This document shows, in pieces, positions 50,638-57,810 of a stretch of DNA of 64,000 bases. Position 1 is the stretch's first letter; every line of letters starts with the position of its first letter. Under the pieces are notes generated by a model, which made no database searches, was not told the DNA's origin, and saw only the letters and a list, made by a program, of their open reading frames with translations. Origin of the DNA: UBA4615 sp046046245 (GTDB taxonomy: Bacteria > Pseudomonadota > Gammaproteobacteria > Burkholderiales > Burkholderiaceae_E); NCBI GenBank assembly GCA_046046245.1, contig JBJOKE010000073.1, positions 11,956 to 75,955 of the forward strand. The letters run 5' to 3'. The position numbers and the translations under genes are program-made.

Positions 50638-51144
50638 TCAGGCGACCTGCCGGTCGAGCTTGGCCATCTTGCTCCTGATCCGGCTCTGCTTCAGGCGGGA
50701 CAGGTACTGGACGAAGACCTTGCCCTTCAGGTGATCCATCTCGTGCTGGATGCAGACCGCGAGCAGGCCGTCGGCCTCGAGCTCGAAGGACTCGCCGCGC
50801 TCGTTCAGCGCGCGCACCGTGATGCGGCTCGGGCGGGCGACGTCGTCGTAGATGCCTGGCACCGAGAGGCAGCCTTCCTCGTAGGTCTGCCGGGCGTCCG
50901 AGGCGGCGACGATCTCGGGATTGATCAGCACCAGCAGGCGGTCCTTGGTCTCCGAGGTGTCGATCACGATCACCTGCTCGTGGACGTCGACCTGCGTGGC
51001 GGCCAGGCCGATGCCGGGCGCCGCGTACATCGTCTCGGCCATGTCGGCGACCAGCCTGCGGATCCGATCGTCGACGGCCGCGACGGGGCGCGCGACCTTG
51101 TGCAGTCGCGTGTCGGGATAGCGGAGGATGTCAAGCACGGCCAT
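50638..51144 (-). CDS. def: Peptide deformylase
   Basis: A 168-residue deformylase with all three motifs: GIGLAATQ (44-51), EEGCLSVPG with metal ligand Cys92, and QHEMDHLKG with His134, Glu135 and His138. It removes the N-formyl group from nascent proteins. It is divergent from the LysM gene across 181 bases, which should contain promoters for both; I see TACTAT at 51199 but no convincing -35. Confidence 0.95.
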   Translation of the reverse strand: MAVLDILRYPDTRLHKVARPVAAVDDRIRRLVADMAETMYAAPGIGLAATQVDVHEQVIVIDTSETKDRLLVLINPEIVAASDARQTYEEGCLSVPGIYDDVARPSRITVRALNERGESFELEADGLLAVCIQHEMDHLKGKVFVQYLSRLKQSRIRSKMAKLDRQVA

Positions 51145-51325
51145 CGGACTAGACCTACCGTTCGACCTCTGAGACGAGAAACACTCGCTGGATCAACGTA
51201 CTATGGTGACAATTGGAGGCGAAGTCGACACGTTCCAACCGTGTCGCCCGCTACCGGATCGGCGGCAGGGCCAGGCAGCCGGTCCGGTCGTCCCGTCCAC
51301 GCAGGCACGCTCTGGCGGCACCAAC

Positions 51326-52402
51326 ATGCTCAAAAAGTCTATCACGCGGGTTCTCGGCTGCGCCGCCTGGCTGCTGGCCACGGCCGCCTTCGCCCAGGGT
51401 TCCGGCGCACCGCTCGAACTGGCGCCCGACGCACCCGACAAGCACGTGGTCGTCAAGGGCGACACACTCTGGGACATCTCGGGCCGCTTCCTGAAGTCGC
51501 CGTGGCGCTGGCCCGAGATCTGGCAGCTGAACCGCGAGCAGATCGCCAACCCCCACCTCATCTTCCCGGGCGACATCGTCTACCTGGACCGGTCGGGCGA
51601 CCAGCCGCGGCTGCGGCTCGGGCGCGCGGTCGCGCAGGGCGGGCCGGGATCGTCGGGGGCGGACACGACGCTGCGCACGCAGCCGGCCGTGCGCTCGACC
51701 CCGCTCGACCGCGACGCGATCCCGACGATGAACCTGTCGGCGATCCAGGTGTTCCTGAATCGCCCGCTGGTCGTCGACGAGAAGGGCATGAAGGACCACC
51801 CGAGGATCGTCGCCACCCAGGATGGCCGCGTCTACCTGAGCCGCGGCGACCTCGCCTATGCGCGCGGCCTGTCCGACGACTCGGTCAAGGATTGGCACGT
51901 CTACCGCACGGCCAAGCCGATCCTCGATCCGGCCACTCGCCAGCCGCTCGCCTGGGAGGCGCTGTACGTCGGCACCGCCCAGATGGTGCGCGGCGGCGAT
52001 CCGGCCACGCTGCGGATCGTCTCGAACTCGGAGGAGGTCGGCGAGGGCGACCGGCTGATGCCGGCCACCCGCGCTCAGGTCCCGAGCGTCGCCCCGCGCC
52101 CGCCGGGCGGGCCGGTCGAGGGCCGCATCGTGTCGGTCTACCGCGGCGTCGACCAGGTCGGCAAGTACAGCGTCGTCGCACTGTCGGTCGGTGCCCAGCA
52201 GGGGCTGGAGGTCGGACACGTGCTGCAGGTCCAGGCAACCGGGCGTGCGATCGTCGACCGCGAGACCAAGGAACCGGTGAAGCTGCCGAACGAGTCGATC
52301 GGCCAGCTGCTGGTGTTCCGGGTCTTCGACCGGATCGCCTACGGGCTCGTGGTCGCCGCCGCCCAGCCGATCTCCATCGGGGCGACCGTCCTCAATCCCT
52401 GA
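51326..52402 (+). CDS. Exported LysM peptidoglycan-binding protein
   Basis: A 358-residue protein with a Sec signal (about 1-23, ATAAFA) and one LysM domain (about 40-90; VVVKGDTLWDISGRFL, PHLIFPGDIVYL). The remaining 265 residues form strand-rich sequence of unknown fold ending in a GLVVAAAQPISIGATV segment. It probably binds peptidoglycan in the periplasm. Homologues lie directly before dprA across Burkholderiales. The start is the ATG at 51326, which gives the signal peptide; no strong Shine-Dalgarno sequence is present. Confidence 0.9.
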   Translation: MLKKSITRVLGCAAWLLATAAFAQGSGAPLELAPDAPDKHVVVKGDTLWDISGRFLKSPWRWPEIWQLNREQIANPHLIFPGDIVYLDRSGDQPRLRLGRAVAQGGPGSSGADTTLRTQPAVRSTPLDRDAIPTMNLSAIQVFLNRPLVVDEKGMKDHPRIVATQDGRVYLSRGDLAYARGLSDDSVKDWHVYRTAKPILDPATRQPLAWEALYVGTAQMVRGGDPATLRIVSNSEEVGEGDRLMPATRAQVPSVAPRPPGGPVEGRIVSVYRGVDQVGKYSVVALSVGAQQGLEVGHVLQVQATGRAIVDRETKEPVKLPNESIGQLLVFRVFDRIAYGLVVAAAQPISIGATVLNP

Positions 52403-52423
52403 GTCGCGTCGGCAGGCTCGCCC

Positions 52424-53572
52424 GTGGCCCTCGCACCCGGCGACGACGAGGAGCTCGCCGACTGGCTGCGGCTGGCGCTGACGCCGGGCGTGGGACCGGT
52501 CTCGGCGCGTGCGCTGCTCGAGCACTTCGGGCTGCCGCACGCCGTCTTCGAGTCCGGCGGCGGCCGGCTCGAGCAGGTGGCCGGGCCCCGGCTGGCCGAG
52601 GCGCTTCGCGCCCGCGACCCCGACCGCGAACGGCGCATCGCGCAGGCGCTCGACTGGGCGCACGCCGACGGACACCACCTGATCACGCTCGCCGACGCCG
52701 ACTACCCGCCCCTGCTGCTGCGCGTCGCCGATGCGCCGGCACTGCTGTACGTGGTCGGCTGCCGCGGCGTGCTGCGCCGTCCGTCGGTCGCGGTCGTCGG
52801 CTCGCGCAATGCCACCGCCGGCGGCATCGCCAACGCGCGCGCCTTCTCCCATGCGCTGTCCCGGGCCGGCTGGACCGTCGCGAGCGGCCTCGCCCTGGGC
52901 ATCGACGGCGCGGCTCACGACGGCGCGCTCGAGGGCGGGGCGGGCACGGTCGCAGTGGTCGGCACCGGCGCCGACGTCGTCTATCCGAGCCGCCACCGAC
53001 GGCTGGCCGAGCGGATCGCGACCGACGGCGCGATCGTCTCGGAGCTGCCCCTCGGTACCGAGCCGTCTGCCGGGCAGTTCCCGAGGCGCAACCGGCTGAT
53101 CGCCGGCCTGTCACACGGCGTGCTGGTGGTCGAGGCGGCGCTGCACAGCGGCTCGCTGATCACCGCACGGCACGCGGGGGAGTACGGTCGCGAGGTCTTC
53201 GCGATCCCCGGCTCGATCCACTCGCCGCTGGCCCGCGGCTGCCACGCGCTGATCAGGCAGGGCGCGGTGCTGGTGGAGACCGCGGACGACGTCCTGGCAG
53301 AACTGCCCGACGGGCCGACCCGGCTGCCGGCGCCCCTTGAGTCAGCGAGCACTTGCATCGGCCCGGAGGTCCTCACGGAGCGGATCGAGCTCGAGGCAAC
53401 CGATCCGCTGCTCGACGCGATCGGCTTCGAGCCGGTGCTGCCCGACCACCTCGCCGAGCAGTTCGGCCTGGCCGCCGCCGAGCTCGGTGCACGGCTGGTC
53501 GTGCTCGAGCTCGGCGGCCGGCTGCAGCGGCTGCCCGACGGTCGGGTCGTTCGGCCTCCGCCCATCGGCTGA
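52424..53572 (+). CDS. dprA: DNA processing protein DprA
   Basis: A 382-residue protein with an N-terminal SAM-like helical domain (about 1-75), the DprA Rossmann fold (about 90-300; VVGSRNAT, SGLALGIDGAAH, GTGADVVYP, FPRRNRLIAGLS) and a C-terminal winged helix (about 315-378). It loads RecA on incoming single-stranded DNA during transformation. The start is GTG at 52424, 21 bases after the LysM stop, so the two are likely co-transcribed. Confidence 0.94.
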   Translation: MALAPGDDEELADWLRLALTPGVGPVSARALLEHFGLPHAVFESGGGRLEQVAGPRLAEALRARDPDRERRIAQALDWAHADGHHLITLADADYPPLLLRVADAPALLYVVGCRGVLRRPSVAVVGSRNATAGGIANARAFSHALSRAGWTVASGLALGIDGAAHDGALEGGAGTVAVVGTGADVVYPSRHRRLAERIATDGAIVSELPLGTEPSAGQFPRRNRLIAGLSHGVLVVEAALHSGSLITARHAGEYGREVFAIPGSIHSPLARGCHALIRQGAVLVETADDVLAELPDGPTRLPAPLESASTCIGPEVLTERIELEATDPLLDAIGFEPVLPDHLAEQFGLAAAELGARLVVLELGGRLQRLPDGRVVRPPPIG

Positions 53573-53573
53573 C

Positions 53574-53603
53574 TTGCTCCCGTCGCGATCCGGCTCTTAT
53601 GAT
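53574..53603 (+). promoter_or_regulatory. Candidate sigma-70 promoter of topB
   Basis: TTGCTC (53574-53579), an 18-base spacer and TATGAT (53598-53603) lie directly after dprA. This is the best -35/-10 pair I see in the window. A transcript would start near 53610 with a leader of about 77 bases. Confidence 0.55.
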
Positions 53604-53686
53604 TGGCGCCCCCTGAAGCCGGTCGACCCTTTCTTCGCGGCCCCTGCGCCGCGACCGACCGCGCTCCCTTCCCCAGCCAGGATCCG

Positions 53687-56479
53687 ATGGGAAAAGCCCT
53701 GATCATCGCCGAGAAGCCGTCCGTGGCCGCCGACATCGCGCGGTCCCTGGGCGGCTTCGCCAAGCAGGGCGACTACTTCGAGAGCGACGACTACGTGCTG
53801 TCGTCGGCGGTCGGCCACCTGGTCGAGATCGCCGCGCCGGAGCAGTACGAGGTCAAGCGCGGCAAGTGGAGCTTCGCCCACCTTCCGGTGATCCCGCCGG
53901 AGTTCGATCTGAAGCCGATCGAGAAGAGCGAGGACCGGCTGAAGCTGCTGACCCGGCTGATCAGGCGCAAGGACGTCGACACGCTGATCAACGCCTGCGA
54001 CGCCGGCCGCGAGGGGGAGCTGATCTTCCGGCTGATCGCCCAGCACGCGAAGGCCCGGCAGCCGGTCAAGCGCCTGTGGCTGCAGTCGATGACGCCGGGC
54101 GCGATCCGCGACGGCTTCGCCAGGCTGCGCGACGACACCCAGATGCTGCCCCTGGCCGACGCCGCGCGCTGCCGCTCGGAGGCCGACTGGCTGGTCGGCA
54201 TCAACGGCACGCGGGCGATGACCGCGTTCAATTCGCGTGACGGCGGCTTCTACCTGACCACCGTCGGCCGGGTCCAGACCCCCACGCTGGCGATCGTGGT
54301 CGAGCGCGAGGAACGTATCCGCAAGTTCGTGCCGCGTTCGTACTTCGAGGTCAAGGCCACCTTCGGCGCGAAGGCCGGCACCTATGAAGGCCGCTGGTTC
54401 GATCCGGCCTTCCAGCGCAACCCGGCCGACGCCGACCTGCGCGCGGAACGGCTGTGGGACGAGGCGAAGGCCCGCGCCATCGTCGAGGCCTGCCGCGGCA
54501 AGCCCGGCACGGTCACCGAGGAGTCCAAGCCCTCGACCCAGGCCGCGCCCGCCCTCTTCGACCTGACGAGCCTGCAGCGCGAGGCCAACGGCCGCTTCGG
54601 ATTCTCGGCCAAGACCACGCTGTCGCTGGCCCAGGCGCTCTACGAGAAGCACAAGGTCCTGACCTACCCGCGGACCGATTCGAAGGCGCTGCCCGAGGAT
54701 TACGTCGGCACGGTCCGCCAGACGATGGACATGCTCGGCGACGTGCATCCGTACGGCCCGTTCTCGAAGCAGATCCTGAAGAACGACTGGATCAAGCCGG
54801 GCAACAAGCGGATCTTCGACAACTCGAAGATCTCGGACCACTTCGCGATCATCCCGACGCTGCAGGCGCCCAAGGCCCTGTCCGACGCCGAGCAGAAGGT
54901 CTACGACCTGGTCGTCAAGCGCTTCCTGTCGGTGTTCTTCCCGTCGGCCGAGTTCCGCGTGACCACGCGGATCACCACCGTCGAGGCCCACGCGTTCAAG
55001 ACCGAGGGCAAGGTCCTGGTGAACCCCGGCTGGCTCGCGATCTACGGCCGCGAGTCGATCGCCGAGACGAAGGCCAAGGACGGCGAGGACGCCGGCGGCA
55101 CGCTGGTGGCAGTCGAGCCGGACGAGATCGTGAAGACCCGCGAGATCGACGCGATCGCCCTCGCCACCCGGCCGCCCGCGCGCTTCAACGAGGCGACGCT
55201 GCTGTCGGCGATGGAGGGCGCGGGCAAGCTCGTCGACGACGAGGAGCTGCGCGAGGCGATGGCGGCCAAGGGTCTCGGCACGCCGGCCACCCGTGCGCAG
55301 GTCATCGAGGGCCTGATCAACGAGAACTACCTGGTGCGCGAGGGCCGCGACCTGATCGCTACCGCGAAGGCCTTCCAGCTGCTGACGCTGCTGCGCGGGC
55401 TGGGCGTGGCCGAGCTCACGATGCCCGAGCTCACCGGCGAGTGGGAGTACAAGCTGTCGCAGATGGAGCGCGGCCGGCTGGATCGCGAGGCCTTCATGCG
55501 CGAGATCGCCGAGATGACCGAGCACATCGTGGCGCGCGCGAAGGGCTACGGCCCGACCGACGTGCCCGGCGACTATGCGACGCTGAAGGAGCCGTGCCCG
55601 AGATGCGGCGCGGTCGCGAAGGAGAACTACCGGCGCTTCGCCTGCACGGCCTGCGACTGGTCGATCACGAAGTCGCCGTCATCGCGACTGATGGAGCCCG
55701 CCGAGGCCGAGCAGCTGATCCGCGACAGGACCATCGGGCCGCTGCACGGCTTCCGCAGCAAGATGGGCAGGCCGTTCTCGGCGATACTGAAGCTGGTCGA
55801 GCCCGACTGGAAGCTGGAGTTCGACTTCGGCCAGTCGGACGCGGCCGAGGACGAGGAGCCGGTGGACTTCTCCGGCCAGGAGCCGGTAGGCGACTGCCCG
55901 CGCTGCCGCTCGAAGGTCTTCGAGCACGGGATGAGCTACGTCTGCGAGAAGTCGGTGGGTGCGGGCCGGACCTGCGACTTCCGCTCGGGCAAGGTGATCC
56001 TGCAGCAGCCGGTGGAGCGCACGCAGATGACCAAGCTGCTCGCCGACGGCCGGACCGACCTGCTCGACGGCTTCGTCTCCTCGCGCACGCGGCGCCGGTT
56101 CAAGGCCTTCCTCGTCCGCCAGCCCGACGGCAAGGTGGGCTTCGAGTTCCAGGCGGCCGGTCCGCGGGCCGGCGCCAAGGGCGGCGCGGCAGCCGGCGAC
56201 GGGGCCTCGAAGTCGGGCTCGGCGGCCGAGGCCGACGCGGCGCCGGCGGCCAAGGGGACGGCGGGCGCTCGCAGCACGGCCGGGTCGAAGGCCGCAGCCG
56301 GTGCGAAGCCGCCGGCGGGCGCCACCCGGGCCGCGACCGGAGCGAAGGCCGCGACGCCCCGGACGACCGCCTCGAAGACGGGTACCGCGGCAGCGGCGAA
56401 GAAACCGGCGGCCACGTCCGCGAGGAAACCGGCGGCCAAGGCGGCGGGTACGGCCGGTCGTGCCCGCAAGGCGGGCTGA
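53687..56479 (+). CDS. topB: DNA topoisomerase III with histone H1-like tail
   Basis: A 930-residue type IA topoisomerase. The Toprim domain starts at LIIAEKPSVA and contains the acidic CDAGREGE; the catalytic tyrosine is Tyr327 in TYPRTDSK. Two C-terminal zinc-finger-like modules follow (CPRCGAVAKENYRRFACTAC; CPRCRSK with later Cys pairs). Residues from about 822 form a 109-residue Ala/Lys/Gly/Thr-rich tail with KKPAA and RKPAAK units, like eukaryotic histone H1 and the tails of other Burkholderiales proteins. AGGA is about six bases before the ATG. It relaxes or decatenates DNA; the tail probably adds nonspecific DNA binding. Confidence 0.93.
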   Translation: MGKALIIAEKPSVAADIARSLGGFAKQGDYFESDDYVLSSAVGHLVEIAAPEQYEVKRGKWSFAHLPVIPPEFDLKPIEKSEDRLKLLTRLIRRKDVDTLINACDAGREGELIFRLIAQHAKARQPVKRLWLQSMTPGAIRDGFARLRDDTQMLPLADAARCRSEADWLVGINGTRAMTAFNSRDGGFYLTTVGRVQTPTLAIVVEREERIRKFVPRSYFEVKATFGAKAGTYEGRWFDPAFQRNPADADLRAERLWDEAKARAIVEACRGKPGTVTEESKPSTQAAPALFDLTSLQREANGRFGFSAKTTLSLAQALYEKHKVLTYPRTDSKALPEDYVGTVRQTMDMLGDVHPYGPFSKQILKNDWIKPGNKRIFDNSKISDHFAIIPTLQAPKALSDAEQKVYDLVVKRFLSVFFPSAEFRVTTRITTVEAHAFKTEGKVLVNPGWLAIYGRESIAETKAKDGEDAGGTLVAVEPDEIVKTREIDAIALATRPPARFNEATLLSAMEGAGKLVDDEELREAMAAKGLGTPATRAQVIEGLINENYLVREGRDLIATAKAFQLLTLLRGLGVAELTMPELTGEWEYKLSQMERGRLDREAFMREIAEMTEHIVARAKGYGPTDVPGDYATLKEPCPRCGAVAKENYRRFACTACDWSITKSPSSRLMEPAEAEQLIRDRTIGPLHGFRSKMGRPFSAILKLVEPDWKLEFDFGQSDAAEDEEPVDFSGQEPVGDCPRCRSKVFEHGMSYVCEKSVGAGRTCDFRSGKVILQQPVERTQMTKLLADGRTDLLDGFVSSRTRRRFKAFLVRQPDGKVGFEFQAAGPRAGAKGGAAAGDGASKSGSAAEADAAPAAKGTAGARSTAGSKAAAGAKPPAGATRAATGAKAATPRTTASKTGTAAAAKKPAATSARKPAAKAAGTAGRARKAG

Positions 56480-56487
56480 GCCCGCCC

Positions 56488-56733
56488 TCAGCCGGGCCCG
56501 GCGCCGCCCGCCGGCGGCCGCCACAGCCGCAGCGCGACCCGCTCGGCGTCCGTCAGCGACTCGAGCTCGACCGCATCGCGCCGCGCCCAGATCAGCCGCC
56601 CGTAGAGCGCGGCGAGCGTCGCCACCTCCAGCGTCAGCGAGGCCTCGGCGCCGCTTGCCGGGTGCGCGGCGCGGGCGCGATTGATCGCCGACTCGAGTTC
56701 GGCGACGGTGACGGTGTCGGCGCGGGCGTTCAT
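56488..56733 (-). CDS. DUF3717 family protein
   Basis: An 81-residue protein matching DUF3717, a small family found mostly in Burkholderiales: VTVAELESAINRARAAHP followed by LEVATLAALYGRLIWAR. Function unknown. The ATG at 56733 is chosen because the family motif starts eight residues later; an upstream in-frame ATG (56796) adds an unlikely leader. Convergent with topB, eight bases between stops. Confidence 0.8.
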   Translation of the reverse strand: MNARADTVTVAELESAINRARAAHPASGAEASLTLEVATLAALYGRLIWARRDAVELESLTDAERVALRLWRPPAGGAGPG

Positions 56734-56858
56734 CTCGGACGCCGGCGGACGGGAGCGGTGGCCATCGATCCACGGTAGCACACCGACCTTCGGCAAAAGC
56801 GTGACGCTCGGATTCCCGTGTGTTCCGGATCGGGCCCTGCGCCGTTAATGTCGGAACC

Positions 56859-57455
56859 ATGACAGCGTTCGACAGCGCGCCCGTCGCCGAGGCGATCGCA
56901 GACGCCCCCGACTCCGCCGACGCCCGCCCTCAGCCGGACTGGGTCTTCGGCTACGGCTCCCTGATCTGGGACCCGGGCTTCGACTTCCACGAGTCGCGGC
57001 TCGCGCAGGTCCACGGCTACCACCGCACCTTCTGCATCCGCTCGACCCGCTACCGCGGCACCCCCGAGCGGCCCGGCGTGGTCCTCGGCCTCGATCGCGG
57101 CGGCTCGTGCATCGGCATGGCGTTCCGGCTCCGCCCGGAAACGCGGCACGCGGCGGTCGACGCGCTCTACGAGCGGGAGATGACCGGCGGCGTCTATGTC
57201 GCCCGCCTCCTGTCCTGCGTGCTCGGCGACGGTCAACGTGTGCAGGCGCTCGCTTTCGTTGCGAACCGCGACAGTGCCTCCTACGAGCGGCTCGACGACG
57301 ACCAGATCGTCCGGCGGCTGAGCGGCTGCTGCGGCCAGCGCGGCCATAACCGCGACTACGCGCTGCGCACCTGGCGCAGCCTCGCCGACCACGGCGTCCA
57401 CTGCCCGCACCTCGGACGGGTCGGCCGCCGGCTGCTCGCGTCCGGCTGCGAGTGA
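56859..57455 (+). CDS. chaC: Gamma-glutamylcyclotransferase, ChaC family
   Basis: A 198-residue enzyme with the family substrate loop FGYGSLIWDP (30-39), the RRTFC-like HRTFCIRSTRYRG segment and the acidic YEREM motif where the catalytic glutamate sits (Glu105 or Glu107). ChaC enzymes cleave the gamma-glutamyl bond of glutathione to 5-oxoproline and Cys-Gly. The start at 56859 is preferred over an in-frame ATG 39 bases upstream because it begins just before the domain. No partner gene is adjacent. Confidence 0.87.
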   Translation: MTAFDSAPVAEAIADAPDSADARPQPDWVFGYGSLIWDPGFDFHESRLAQVHGYHRTFCIRSTRYRGTPERPGVVLGLDRGGSCIGMAFRLRPETRHAAVDALYEREMTGGVYVARLLSCVLGDGQRVQALAFVANRDSASYERLDDDQIVRRLSGCCGQRGHNRDYALRTWRSLADHGVHCPHLGRVGRRLLASGCE

Positions 57456-57574
57456 GCCCGCGCGGGCCCGCACCGGCGCCCGCGAGACCGAATCGAGACG
57501 AAGTCGATCCCCGGCCGGGATACGCGGTCATGGGCCTGTGACGCGGCCCCCGCACACTTCGACCCGGGTTCTCT

Positions 57575-57638
57575 CTCCAGCTCCATTCCTACCTCCACTG
57601 GAGCCTTGGCCGGTCGATCTCGACCGGCCTTTTCTTTT
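57575..57638 (+). ncRNA. Candidate small RNA 3' portion: CU-rich hairpin plus intrinsic terminator
   Basis: The 351-base spacer 57456-57806 has no convincing gene in its first half. Here CTCCAG (57575-57580) can pair with CTGGAG (57598-57603), exposing a 17-base loop that contains CCTACCTCC, complementary to Shine-Dalgarno sequences. Four bases later comes a perfect terminator hairpin with a T-run. This layout is typical of trans-acting small RNAs with a C-rich seed loop. The 5' end and promoter are not identifiable; the RNA could also be the 3' end of the chaC transcript, which stops 120 bases upstream. Confidence 0.45.
57608..57638 (+). terminator. Rho-independent terminator
   Basis: Ten-base perfect arms GGCCGGTCGA and TCGACCGGCC are followed at once by TTTTCTTTT. 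It is the only classical intrinsic terminator with a full T-tract I found in the window. It ends either the chaC transcript or a small RNA. Confidence 0.9.
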
Positions 57639-57712
57639 GCGGCGTCGATCCGCGCGGCCTTCGCCGTGTGTCGGGCCGACCGGCAGCGGGTCGGCACGTG
57701 CGGCCGGGCCCC

Positions 57713-57810
57713 GATAATCGGAGCGTGCGGAGCCCTCGCGCCTGCCGCCCCGACCGCCCTCGCCGATGACCGAACGCCCGCCCCGCCCGGCCGGACCCGC
57801 CCCACGATGA
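57713..57810 (+). other. Leader of the hybrid kinase gene: -10-like box and two tiny reading frames
   Basis: GATAAT (57713-57718) is followed by six bases and a GTG opening a 14-codon frame (57725-57769). Its stop overlaps an ATG at 57766, which opens a second 14-codon frame rich in Pro and Arg ending at 57810; that stop overlaps the kinase ATG (ATGA). Translation could pass from one to the next. This may be chance in such G+C-rich DNA. Confidence 0.25.

Noticed and set aside
51161..51210. Promoters between def and the LysM gene
   Set aside because: A divergent promoter must exist, but TACTAT near 51199 has no -35 at normal distance in either direction, so I could not place one.
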